Origin: Rachycentron canadum | Taxonomy: Eukaryota > Chordata > Actinopteri > Carangiformes > Rachycentridae | DNA: 64,000 nucleotides | Assembly: GCA_038496675.1 (NCBI GenBank) | Contig: CM076669.1 | Location: 3,487,902-3,551,901, forward strand | Reading direction: 5' to 3' | Shown: one piece after another, positions 1 to 39,500 of the stretch | Layout of the letters: the number at the start of each line of letters is the position of its first letter | Position numbering within the stretch: position 1 is the first letter of the stretch | Made by a program: the position numbers and the translations under genes | The notes under the pieces: model-generated | Seen by the model: the letters and a program-made list of their open reading frames with translations, nothing else | The model's database searches: none | Told to the model about the DNA's origin: nothing

Positions 1-68
1 TGGTTAATTTAGTCTGAACAATATGTGCTCCCATCAAACCACATACATGCAGACAGGACTGTGGTCGC

Positions 69-72
<4 letters not shown>

Positions 73-107
<35 letters not shown>

Positions 108-126
108 TGTGTGTGTGTGTGTGTGT
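73..126. repeat. (GT)n microsatellite
   Basis: An almost pure GT run interrupted once by GA. It is a simple repeat in intron 4 of rassf3. Confidence 0.9.
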
Positions 127-670
127 TTGTTCATGGCGGACGATGAAAGGACGAGTGCGGCACATTAACGGCCAGTAATTTACAAAGATGTTGTAGGACT
201 GAACTGGAAGTAACACAGACCAATAACAACAACAACAACAACAACAACTGGTCCTTTGTGTCTAATAATGTTACTCAAAATATCAGAACTTCACAGTGAC
301 ATTAGTGGACAATATTGTTTTATAATCATTTTCAGGGCTTTGAAAGTTGTTAAAGACAAAACAGAGAGTTGTGGTGAAGATGAACTGATGGAGGGAGCGT
401 GATGTTCAAACAGCTGGAGACCTTGGAGCCACATCTGTACTGAGACAGGATGTTTTACAGCTTCGTTAGAGATGATGAAGCATTTTTATTATTATACACA
501 GTGACATTAATGATAAAGTAAACCAAAATGTGTCAAATCTGAATTAAAAACAATTCTCAAATGAAAATAAAAATGCCTGGAGCCTGGACAAAAGATTGAA
601 GATTATTAAAAGGGGGCAGTTTTACCTTTTCAGGAAATAAATTATTACATTAGGTTAATTAAACATTAAG

Positions 671-1179
671 ATGAGAAGATTGGTACCAGTCTAATGTCTG
701 GAGGCTGTGAAAATCTGACCACCAGCACCTTTAAAGCTCTTTAATTAACGCTACCATCCAGGAAGTCACTGCGACCGAGCAAGAAATAGTCCGGCCCATA
801 ATTTTCATTTTTACACTTTGGTTTTTGGGTAAATTTTCACAACAACTACTTGCAAAAAGTCCATGAGTGAGCTTCAAAGGTGCTGCTAGGCAGATTTCTT
901 TTGCTCCCTTTGGAAAACTAGTTACTTGCTGTAGCTTTATAGTGACTAGATGGACATGATACTGGTAGGTACGGTGGCCCAGAGAGTTCAAAGCACAAGC
1001 AAACTGGGGGAACAGAAAATCCTGCAAAGAATACAGAAACACAGGTTGCATCATTTCTATTCTTATTTGCAGCATTTCTTTCCCACCAAACGCTGCATGT
1101 TTTTGTTTGTTCTGTTGTGTTTTGTCTATTTTGTGTGTGATGAGCCCTCTGAGCCACCGTAGGGCACCGATCTTCTCAT
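671..1179. mobile_element. Miniature element with 17-bp inverted ends, hosting a second element
   Basis: The left end ATGAGAAGATTGGTACC (671-687) is the inverted complement of the right end (1163-1179) at 15 of 17 positions. The interior, with its 'accagcacctttaaagctc'-like and 'gtgagcttcaaaggtgctg' parts, resembles a dispersed repeat common in teleost introns. A second element (970-1161) is inserted in it. No transposase frame is present, so it is non-autonomous or a decayed remnant; the superfamily was not assigned. Confidence 0.55.
970..1161. mobile_element. 192-bp MITE with TACGGTGGC inverted termini
   Basis: The left terminus TACGGTGGCCCAGAG (970-984) matches the complement of the right terminus (1147-1161) at 14 of 15 positions. 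It interrupts the element at 671-1179, so it inserted later. There is no coding capacity; the superfamily was not assigned. Confidence 0.6.
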
Positions 1180-1218
1180 TCAACTCTTAAAATGTTGAAC
1201 TGTTCCTGTACGATTTCG

Positions 1219-1600
1219 ACGCCGCAGGTCGAGACTCCTTTGATCTCGGAGTGAGGAGAAGTTGCTCTGAGTTTATTGTAGTGACAGAATAAAGACAGAG
1301 AGACATGGACAATAAGATATTTAGAGCATTAGAGGCTTTGGAGCTGATTTTTCATCATTACTGCTCCAAAGAATGAGCAGAACTCAGATCAGATAAAGAG
1401 AGAAACTTCAAATCAGCTCTGGAACAACACAAACACACGTGTGTAACTTTGTGTTGAAGTTTTCTTTGGTTATTGTGGTTTACAGTGTTTTTATCTAGAA
1501 AATAGGGAGAAGTCTTTATTGAGTCACAAATATAATTAGCTGAGGTTGAGCTGATTCTGAATACGTGGAGACTTGGTGACATTTTTAAAAATGTACATTT
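1219..1600 (+). mobile_element. 5'-truncated copy of the TTAA/CCCTTTT miniature element
   Basis: This aligns by eye to the 3' half of the full copy at 29612-30383. Shared stretches include 'attagaggctttggagctg', 'cattactgctc...aagaatgagcaga' and 'gtttacagtgtttttatct'. Its left end is missing. Confidence 0.6.
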
Positions 1601-1913
1601 GTGGTCTCGTATGTGTCGGTTGACAGACGTGTGTCTAGACCCTGGTTTTTATTAGCAGTCTATCTCTCACTGTACATCTAAAGTAATGAGCAAAAACCAG
1701 ACCAGGAGCTTTTGAAGGGCAAAAAAACCCCAAAACCTCTTTAAATTCTTCAAATGAGATATAAAAACAAGTCATTTGTGTTGTTTTTTTTTTATATACA
1801 TATACAAGTGACTTTTACACTTTTAAGTCAATGTTTGAGGCTTTTTTTTGCTGCTGTCTGACACTCAACGACCTGCAACAGCTGCTGATTCATAGAGTGT
1901 GTAAATGTGAGTA

Positions 1914-1915
<2 letters not shown>

Positions 1916-1970
<55 letters not shown>
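1916..1970. repeat. (GT)27 microsatellite
   Basis: A pure GT run on the plus strand, (AC)n on the rassf3 sense strand. It could pair with the (GT)n at 2157-2206 within the same intron. Confidence 0.92.
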
Positions 1971-1972
<2 letters not shown>

Positions 1973-2129
1973 TCCTGGTGAGGTGTTGATAAAGGGGAGA
2001 ATCCTGAGGCATCCAACAACCAGCAAGATGAGGGCGAGGCCTCCAAAAATATACACACACACAGACTGTCGACACTATGTCAGGGCCAAAGCATCTGATG
2101 CCGAAACCCGGCACGAGTGGCATGAAACA

Positions 2130-2157
2130 CAGTGTGTGTGCGTGTGTCTCACACACG

Positions 2158-2206
<49 letters not shown>
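2130..2206. repeat. GT/CA hairpin-forming microsatellite beside exon 4 donor
   Basis: On the plus strand GTGTGTGTGCGTGTGTCTC is followed by CACACGCACGCACAC and a long CA run to 2206. The two halves are complementary and can fold into a hairpin. On the rassf3 sense strand the GT side begins about 14 bases after the GTAAGA donor of exon 4. Confidence 0.75.
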
Positions 2207-2211
<5 letters not shown>

Positions 2212-2220
2212 GAGTCTTAC

Positions 2221-32449
<30,229 letters not shown>

Positions 32450-32453
32450 CGTG

Positions 32454-32504
32454 CTATTCCACGTCATTTGCGGGGAAAACTTCTTGATTCAAACTCGGCC
32501 ACAT
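32454..32504 (-). promoter_or_regulatory. Short upstream ORF in rassf3 leader
   Basis: On the minus strand an ATG at 32504 opens a 16-codon frame (MWPSLNQEVFPANDVE) that stops at TAG 32456-32454, four bases before the main ATG. It is out of frame with rassf3. If transcription starts upstream of 32504, as the CpG-rich block suggests, it could reduce or gate translation of the main frame. Confidence 0.4.
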
Positions 32505-32559
32505 CAAAAACAACAAAAACAAAAACAAAAACAAAACAAAACAAAGCTTGAAATTAACT

Positions 32560-33000
32560 CCAAACACGCTAAAAGCCGAGCGACCTCCGTGTGTTTGCTC
32601 AGTACGGGATGGTTTCCTGTTTCAAATCCGCTCAACCGTCGTTCCGATCCGGCTTCCTCTTCTCCCCTCACACACGCTCGGTTTACTCCATCCACACACA
32701 CTCAAATGTCTCCATTTTTTCTAACCAGAACCTGTGACTACGAAGAAAAAGGGGCCGCCATCCGTTCACGGTTCGCCGATTTCAAGGGAAAACGCGAGGA
32801 AATCCCGAGTAGAGACTCCACTGAACCGGCGCCGGTCCCGTTACACTGTTGAATGTATGGTCCAACTTATCGGCGTGACAGCCAGCTACAGTAAGACCCC
32901 GCCCACTACGAGCAACCGACCCCGGGCCAACCAATCACCTGGCTGATAGCTACAGCGGCCACGCCCAGTACAGCTCGATAGCCAATCAGCGCTTTGATGA
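32560..33000. promoter_or_regulatory. CpG-rich promoter, probably bidirectional (rassf3 short isoform / cfap45-like)
   Basis: Against a very AT-rich background this stretch is rich in CG dinucleotides. It contains two CCAAT boxes (AACCAATCAC near 32929 and AGCCAATCAG near 32981), GC-box-like CCCCGCCCAC near 32897, and a YY1-like GCCGCCATC near 32754. The YY1 site reads GATGGCGGC on the minus strand, as expected just downstream of a minus-strand start site. No TATA box stands out. It lies directly upstream of rassf3 exon 1 and about 1 kb upstream of the cfap45-like start. The start sites themselves cannot be read from the sequence. Confidence 0.7.
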
Positions 33001-33660
33001 CCAGCTGAATATAAGTTTATATGATAGATGATATGTGAAATAATTTAAATAAATAGGTACATTTATATTTAGACATTGTTTATATATTTAAAATTAATAA
33101 AAAATATTTTTAATTCTTGATTTTTTCTTTGTTATATTTTCTTTCTTCACATGTTGTCCCCAGTTATCTGTCCGTGTTCTTATATATTTAGCAAACCAAT
33201 GTCATCAATGTCAATATTTCCCATATATGTATGCACTGCACTTATGGACTAAATGTCAACTATATTAAAAATCCAATAAAATAATCATAATAACTATTTA
33301 AATTTAACACATGCATCTGGTGACAAATTTGTTCTGACTGACATTTGACCGAGTCTGCTAAATGAAGGAGGTTATTCACAAAAGAGCAAAAATATTTAAA
33401 ATCTAATGAGAGAATCCCTGTAACAGTACAATAGAATATAAGTAGAGCATCTTTATTATGGCATTTCTTATCTTACATATATCTTACGGTATTTCTATTT
33501 TTAACCATAATACATCTTACCTGCTCTGCTTTTGTGAGCCTGGTTGTTTTATTCTGTCCCAAATCAGTTGAAGCACAAGGATCCCAACATAAGATTTGGT
33601 CAATAAAGAGGGTAAAGTGAAGAACACCAGGAAGAAATCTCATTGGAACAAAGTCTGGAG
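33001..33660. other. AT-rich spacer between CpG promoter and CRE cluster
   Basis: No exon or repeat was recognised. It would be the interior of the postulated cfap45-like 5' intron. Confidence 0.5.
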
Positions 33661-33664
33661 GAAA

Positions 33665-33760
33665 AGAGGTAATGTCATAAACGATGACATCACATCTTAT
33701 GTGATGTCATCAGTGATGTCAGAATGTAGCTTTGACATAGAAGGCCAGTGATGATGTCAC
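33665..33760. promoter_or_regulatory. Cluster of CRE-like (TGATGTCA) sites with a 13-bp perfect palindrome
   Basis: The octamer TGATGTCA or its complement TGACATCA occurs at 33685-33692, 33702-33709, 33714-33721 and 33752-33759, with a near match at 33670-33677. The first two lie in a perfect inverted repeat: GATGACATCACAT at 33683-33695, a three-base spacer, and its complement at 33699-33711. CRE-like sites bind CREB/ATF/CREM factors, and CREM drives many spermatid genes. The position, 135-230 bases before the cfap45-like ATG, suggests a proximal promoter element. Function is inferred. Confidence 0.45.
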
Positions 33761-33837
33761 AAGTTTCCTAGGATGTTGGGTTCTAAACAAATCAGTTATC
33801 CTTCATTATCCAGTCTGTGAAGAGAAGTTAGTGTCTA

Positions 33838-33854
33838 CATTTTCTTTCCCCCAG
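33838..33854 (+). other. Candidate 3' splice site just upstream of the cfap45-like start
   Basis: A pyrimidine-rich run ending CTTTCCCCCAG (AG at 33853-33854) lies 39 bases before the ATG and looks like a good acceptor. A matching donor, CTACA|GTAAGA, with GT at 32891, lies in the CpG-rich block. Together they would define a non-coding first exon and a 964-base 5' intron. This is inference from splice-site likeness only. Confidence 0.35.
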
Positions 33855-33893
33855 ACTATTTTCCGCTGCCCTGTACTACAAAAACCAAGGACC

Positions 33894-35609
33894 ATGGAAA
33901 AGGCAACTAGCAACACAACCTCAAAACGCCTGCGGTTTCGGTACCGCACAGTGGCCCCAACCGCTCAGGTGGACGAAACCCTGTTTGGGAACCCAAGGCC
34001 GCGAGGCCCCACAAATTACAAAAAAGGGGAGACCATTCAAATTATCGCCAGTACCCTCATTCGTGATCTCAGGATCCCAAGGGATCCTCCAGAGTTCACG
34101 AATCTTCCATCAGCTGATTTTAAGAGAATCACCTCAGCATCCCGCCTTACGACCAAGGAGGAGACTGAGGCCTTGAGAGAGGCTTATAAGAGGAAGAAAG
34201 AGGAGAAATTCAATGGTGCAGAAGAAAGAAGGCGCAAAATCTTTGAGGTGGACCTGGCCTGTAAAGACAATCAAGCACTGGCTGACCTGGAGCTACAGGC
34301 CCGGGATCGTGCCCAGTGCTTGGAGTGGTCCAACACCTTAAAGATGGAAGAAGAGGATGAGATCAAGAATCTAAACCAGCTGATTCTGAATGTGAAGTGC
34401 CAAGCGATCCGTGACACCCAGATCCAGGAGAAGTGGCAGATCCAGGCGGATTTGTCGAAGGAGGAGAGGCGTTTAGATGCCATGATGGAGGTGGATCGCC
34501 TCAAGGCTTTGGAGACTGAAGCGCAGATTGAGGACTTGCGCAGAAAGCAGAGGATCAGTGGAAAGGAACAAATTTACCACCAGATCCAAAAACAACATCA
34601 AGCGGAGAAGCAACGGAAAGACGTGACAAAAGAGCTGGAGAGACAGCATATGAAAAAGGTCCAGGAGAGAATGAATCTGGAAGACGCTGAAGCCTTGGAG
34701 AACAGGAGAAAGGAGCAGCAGCGTCTGCAGATGGAGTTCAGGCAAACCAATGCGGAGACAAGACAGGCCGAGGAGCTGAGGAGAGCGGAGGAGAAACTGT
34801 CTGACTTGCGCATTAAGGAATTCAACAGCAAAAAAATGGAGCGAGAGGCTAAACACGAAGCAGAGCAGCGGCGTATCAAAAAGGATAAAGAGCTGGTGAA
34901 AGACAGGCTGAGGGCCCAGCAAGAAAAATCAAAGGACTACATAGCAGAACAAAATGAGCGCCATGCTAGAAGGGTCCAAGAAATTTCAGACAGAGAGTGG
35001 AGGAGACAACAGAAAGAGCTGGCTTTAAAGAAAGCACAAGATGAAGCCATGCTGAGGGCAACTCGCTTGGAGCAGATTCGCTGCAAAGAGCACTTAGTGT
35101 CCATGGAGGCAGGCCGGCAGAAGGCCGAGTTCGATAGGGCACTGAAAGTACAGGAGGAGACATTGCTCAAACAGAAGGAGATGGAGGAGAAGCAACGCCA
35201 GAAAGCATTGCGTCAAGCAGAGACTATCCAACAACAGATGAAGGAACGCGCGGAATTCATTGCCAAAGCCAAGAGAAGGCAGCTCTGCCAGGAAGCCGAT
35301 CACCTGGCCAAAAAGGAGCAGCTAAGACTTGAGCGCTTCAATGAGATCAAAGAGAAGAAGTTGAAGGAGCTCGAGTCCATGGGAGTCTCTGAGAAATACT
35401 GCAAGGAAGCAGAGAGGAAGGCAAGGGACTGTTTCCCCAATCTGCATCGCCAACAACAGCAGAACCTGACATTCAGGTATCGAGAGACCAGCAAGGCTGA
35501 CGCAAGGCCTACCCACCTCCCGCCCATTTCCAAACCTGCTAAATCCACCTTGTGTAACCTCCAGCGGGCCTCTGCAGCGTCATCAAACACCCGCCTCCCG
35601 CCGATCTGA
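33894..35609 (+). CDS. cfap45-like: CFAP45-like cilia/flagella protein, intronless (probable intact retrogene)
   Basis: This is one uninterrupted frame of 571 codons plus TGA. The frame stays open 63 bases further upstream to 33831, but only as GTG; the first ATG is at 33894 in a strong context (ACCATGG). Recognisable CFAP45 blocks are RYRTVAPTAQVDETLFGN (residues 16-33), ETIQII (46-51), ILNVKCQAIRDTQIQEK (164-180), ERRLDAMMEVDR just after, QREWRR-type repeats (here DREWRRQQKE), and EKYCKEAERKARDCF (500-514). Residues about 90-500 are almost continuous charged coiled coil of the trichohyalin/plectin-homology type. CFAP45 is a microtubule inner protein of ciliary and sperm doublet A-tubules and partners CFAP52. 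Compared with human CFAP45 (about 551 residues), about 30 residues are missing after the VDETLFG block, and the C-terminus is about 50 residues longer. There are no frame breaks, so it looks selected. It may be the sole cfap45 or, more likely, a retroposed paralogue. Confidence 0.85.
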   Translation: MEKATSNTTSKRLRFRYRTVAPTAQVDETLFGNPRPRGPTNYKKGETIQIIASTLIRDLRIPRDPPEFTNLPSADFKRITSASRLTTKEETEALREAYKRKKEEKFNGAEERRRKIFEVDLACKDNQALADLELQARDRAQCLEWSNTLKMEEEDEIKNLNQLILNVKCQAIRDTQIQEKWQIQADLSKEERRLDAMMEVDRLKALETEAQIEDLRRKQRISGKEQIYHQIQKQHQAEKQRKDVTKELERQHMKKVQERMNLEDAEALENRRKEQQRLQMEFRQTNAETRQAEELRRAEEKLSDLRIKEFNSKKMEREAKHEAEQRRIKKDKELVKDRLRAQQEKSKDYIAEQNERHARRVQEISDREWRRQQKELALKKAQDEAMLRATRLEQIRCKEHLVSMEAGRQKAEFDRALKVQEETLLKQKEMEEKQRQKALRQAETIQQQMKERAEFIAKAKRRQLCQEADHLAKKEQLRLERFNEIKEKKLKELESMGVSEKYCKEAERKARDCFPNLHRQQQQNLTFRYRETSKADARPTHLPPISKPAKSTLCNLQRASAASSNTRLPPI

Positions 35610-35760
35610 ACCGTGGTCAAACAGAGGTCCAAAAACCAACGATCTGAACCAGCCTGATCTTCCCAAGTCCCACCCTGTACTATCACCGTTCCCTTCACAT
35701 TCCTCTTCCTTTCCTTACCCTCCACCATTTCCCATCTCTGTTATTCCTATTTTTCTTACG
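35610..35760 (+). other. cfap45-like 3' flank
   Basis: After the stop codon the sequence is C/T-rich, with no AATAAA in the next several hundred bases before the assembly gap. The poly-adenylation site is therefore not visible, and no clear retroposition poly-A tail or target duplication was found. Confidence 0.5.
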
Positions 35761-36056
35761 TATGGGGTTTCTCTGGGTACTCCGGTTTCTTCCCATAATC
35801 CACCACCAATCCAAAAAAAAAACCCACAGATGAGTAGTTTGTTTGCAAATTCAAAGTGAATGAAACAACAATGTACATAATGTTTGTATATATGAGTCTT
35901 CCCCAGGTGGTCTGCTTCCCAAACCAAAAAATAGTGAAAGATACATTTGTTTTTGGGTAAATTTGAAGTTTCGTTCACTTTAAAAAAAACCCCAAAAACT
36001 ACACTTGGAGACTACACTACACTTGGGGGGACTTTAATCAACAACAATATACATAG

Positions 36057-36068
<12 letters not shown>

Positions 36069-36120
<52 letters not shown>
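36069..36120. repeat. (CT)n then (AT)n microsatellite running into the gap
   Basis: A CT run is followed by an AT run that ends at the first N. An AT run resumes at 36501-36520, so the gap probably lies within or beside an expanded AT repeat. Confidence 0.9.
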
Positions 36121-36500
36121 NNNNNNNNNNNNNNNNNNNNNNNNNNNNNNNNNNNNNNNNNNNNNNNNNNNNNNNNNNNNNNNNNNNNNNNNNNNNNNNN
36201 NNNNNNNNNNNNNNNNNNNNNNNNNNNNNNNNNNNNNNNNNNNNNNNNNNNNNNNNNNNNNNNNNNNNNNNNNNNNNNNNNNNNNNNNNNNNNNNNNNNN
36301 NNNNNNNNNNNNNNNNNNNNNNNNNNNNNNNNNNNNNNNNNNNNNNNNNNNNNNNNNNNNNNNNNNNNNNNNNNNNNNNNNNNNNNNNNNNNNNNNNNNN
36401 NNNNNNNNNNNNNNNNNNNNNNNNNNNNNNNNNNNNNNNNNNNNNNNNNNNNNNNNNNNNNNNNNNNNNNNNNNNNNNNNNNNNNNNNNNNNNNNNNNNN
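36121..36500. other. Assembly gap (380 N)
   Basis: Runs of N only. The two apparent 183- and 217-codon frames that span it are artefacts. Confidence 0.99.
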
Positions 36501-36970
36501 GTATATATATATATATATATCTTTTCTACAGGTGCTTTGGTTTTCTTCCGCAATCCAAAAAAATTCAGAGGTAAGTGTGTTTTTGACAAATTTAAAGTGA
36601 ATGAAACTTTAAATTTAGGGAAAAAAAAACTTTAATAATAATATAACTTACATATGTGGGTTTTCTCTGGTTTCATCCCCAAAATCCTTCAAAATTTTAA
36701 AAGGTAAAAATTAGTTTTTGACTAATTTAAACTTTCATTCACTTAAAATTTGCAAAAACAAAATAAATTTTAAATCCCAAAAATACACTTAATGCTAATG
36801 TTTTCTATGGGTGCTCCGGTATCTTCCCGCAATCCAAAAAATATTTAAAGGTAAATATTTTTTTTTTGGAAAATATAAAGTTTCCTATACTTTAAATTTG
36901 TAAACTTTCAATAAGGACAATATACATAAATAAATAAATTTAAAAACAACTAAAATACACTGTTTGCGAG

Positions 36971-37232
36971 TCAATTACGGTTATAGCTAAAACTAAATAG
37001 CCACTATAAATGTGTTAATACAGCTAAAGGATAACTGAGTGTTGTAGCTTAAATGGTCTCTAAAATTATCTAAAAAGAAATGAATGATGAGGTGAAGACA
37101 AGTTGAGCTCATCATCACTTAGTAATTAGCTGAAACATATATTTTACTGAAGATCAGTTAAACTCAAGAGCATTGAAACAAAATCATATAAAATACACAG
37201 AAAGTCAATGTACCTTCAATGTACCTCCCCAC

Positions 37233-37266
<34 letters not shown>

Positions 37267-38839
37267 TTACCAGTTATTTTAGCAGTTGCATGTTGAGACA
37301 GAGGCATTTTTAGACATTTTTCTCAAAAATAAATCAGAACTTAACTTAAAATGATGAGAAATTGAACATAAATAGATCCAGCAAATTTGTAAAGAGACAA
37401 AGCTGTTTTGTAACTTCTTAACTTTTTATGATTAACAAAACTACATCTCTACATGTTTCCCTTCATGCTGAGGCACAGAGGAGTTTAAAGCTTATAGTTT
37501 TTACCTTCTGCTGTCAGTTGAAGTGCCCCGAAGCAAAATGAGAGCTTCCTTTCTCTCCTCAGTCCTCCTCATGAAGTCACCCTCAAACCCCAGTACATTC
37601 ATAACAAAGCTTGAAAAACACACCACTGACAAGAATATAAGTTACCCACATTCCTAAAATAAATGTCAGAGGTCAGCTGCAGAGCTGCCACCCTCGGCAG
37701 CTCAGAAGGATTTGACCCTGTTTTCATTAATAAACTGAAACACAGATATTTTGAGGATGCAACAAACAAGCAGAGTCTTACCTCCATCAACAGGCAACAA
37801 ACTATGGCTAAGTTTCTAAGTTTCTTCCTCTTCAACATGTTTATCCTGCTCCAGCCAGCATCAAGTAAACTAAAAATACAGACACCAAAGCATTTAATTT
37901 TATGCTGCTGCTGGACTGATGCATTGAGTGTGTGTTTAATTGCTAAGGACAATGTACAAACCTTCCCCACTGGGTGCAACAATCTCACATGCAGCTGCTT
38001 TTTTAGACATTTTAACTGCCTTAATACTGGAGGTACGTCTGTGTGAGGTTGGTGGGAGGTAATGCTTCAGGTTTAACCTGATGAGCAACCATTGTCCCGG
38101 TAGCTACACACATCCATTTCAAAATTAAAACAATGTGATGTTTTTTTTTTTCATGCTCATAACAGCCTTTTACCTGCTGTGAATGTTTTAATGAGCCCAA
38201 AGCCAAAGCTAGAACGAGGATAATTATCTTTTTTTCCCTTCCTTTTTCGATGTGATTACGCCCCCAAGGTGTTTGCTAATGGTCAGTTTGTTTTGTTCCC
38301 AGTATCTACAACTGTTTGCTCTGCCTCTAATTCACTCAGTGAGGCCTCAGGCAAGAAGCTCCTTTTTACCATCAGTGCAATTTTCCTTTACCACTAACCC
38401 CACTCCCAATTCCATAAGACTCAAGAATCAAACTAGAAACCAACAGAAAGTAAGTAAAAACAACACTGGTACATTAATATTGACTAATAATCACAATAGT
38501 TTATGAACCGAAGCTATAAATCTGTTTATCTGAATGTTTTTTTGGACTCTAGCAAATGTTTTCTCCGGACAATGGGAGGCTCAGGATAAAATAAGCCAAA
38601 CCAAAATGAGAAGTCACGTCTCCACGTGGTGTGGTTTGGTTTTACCATAAGACATGGTTCTGGTGCAGAGATGCAGCCAGGGTCTTGACCTTTCTCAGCA
38701 AGACAAGACTGGCCGTTTGTGGCAAGAAATACTGAATAATATAATACATACAAAAAATGCTGTTAAAAAATAAACAGTATCAGTCTATTAAACTCCTATT
38801 AAACTAAATTTTGCCAATGCTACTTAGCCAAGATAAGCA
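36971..38839. other. Non-coding stretch
   Basis: AT-rich DNA with a poly-A/(TA)n run at 37233-37267. A 127-codon plus-strand frame at 37663-38046 has a hydrophobic stretch but no recognisable homology, codon pattern or splice context, so I do not call it a gene. Confidence 0.5.
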
Positions 38840-39500
38840 AGCACAGCTGTTTACTTATCAGTCTTTACAGAGCTTCAACCATAGCTGCATTTACAAGACA
38901 AGAGGTTAAACTGTTTTGCCACTGAAAACAAAGTCTATTAAACGCTATCAAAGCCCAATTTCAACTTCAGATTTATAATCTGGTTATTTAAATGCATTTT
39001 ATCCTTTTCAGACTTTAAAAGAGCCACTTGCCATCGTTGTGTCTATATAAAGTGTTGAGATAGTCCAGCCAGGCAGGGGCTAGCCGGTTAGCATGCTAAT
39101 TTCAGTAGAACAAAAGTGATAGAAACCGAAGCAAAACAACATTGATTGTTTTCACCTCTTAAGACTGTTTCTGATGAGTTAAGGAATGAAATTTGATGTT
39201 CGTCTCGCAATGTTTAGACGTTTAGCTATTGCTACACAGCCAACATTAACATTAATAGCTGTTTACTTATCAGTCTTGGCAAGAGCTTCGACCATTGTTG
39301 TGTAATATGGTTATACTACATCTGAAACTGTCGAGGCAGTCCAGCTGGGCAGGGGCTGGCTGGTTAGCATGCTAACTTGCTAAGAAAATTGGTAGAAACA
39401 TAAGAACAGGGATGCTTTTCCTCTCTGAAGACTGTTCTTGATGAGTTGAGGAATGAAATTTGATGCTGTTCTTGCAATTTTTCTTCTAGACTTGTAAGTA
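38840..39500 (+). repeat. Two related dispersed-repeat copies side by side
   Basis: Blocks near 38848-39180 and 39248-39450 share 'agctgtttacttatcagtct', 'agtccag(c/t)', 'ggcaggggct', 'ggttagcatgctaa' and 'gaggaatgaaatttgatg'. A related inverted piece lies at 45370-45660. Class not assigned. Confidence 0.5.

Larger units (their letters stand above)
1..2220 (-). other. Start of rassf3 intron 4 (continues off window)
   Basis: No exon for the rest of the RA domain or SARAH helix was found in either strand. The stretch contains GT tracts at 73-126 and 1916-1970, an AAC repeat near 222-247, a two-layer nested miniature transposon (671-1179), a piggyBac-like fragment (1219-1600), and a GT/AC hairpin-forming block next to the exon 4 donor (2130-2206). 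Confidence 0.6.
35760..36970 (+). repeat. Degenerate ~135-140-bp tandem repeat, interrupted by the gap
   Basis: At least four units carry the same order of words: 'tctctgggtactccggttt' + 'cttcccataatcc' near 35768, and related versions near 36530, 36665 and 36805. Each is followed by an A-rich part, 'ttcactttaaatttg'-like and 'aaaatacact'-like words. Spacing of the last three is about 130-142 bases. The lead word resembles a 'gggtactccggcttcctccc' motif frequent in fish repeats. Confidence 0.6.

Noticed and set aside
1..2220. Final rassf3 exon(s) with the end of the RA domain and SARAH helix
   Set aside because: I searched for the expected VYxxKL, LYLRL and LQNFLRIL-type sequences on the minus strand and saw none; they should be off the window.
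33831..33893. Extension of the cfap45-like protein by 21 residues to a GTG codon
   Set aside because: GTG is not a normal eukaryotic start; the ATG at 33894 has an excellent context, and the extension overlaps an acceptor-like site.
34271..35728. Several minus-strand frames of 64-149 codons
   Set aside because: They are antisense shadows of the cfap45-like coding sequence, which has low stop density because of its Glu/Lys/Arg codons.
35947..36600. 217- and 183-codon frames spanning the gap
   Set aside because: Their interiors are N; the ends are AT and CT repeats.
37663..38046. 127-codon plus-strand frame with a signal-peptide-like segment
   Set aside because: No homology I recognise, no paired promoter or poly-A signal; consistent with chance in AT-rich DNA.
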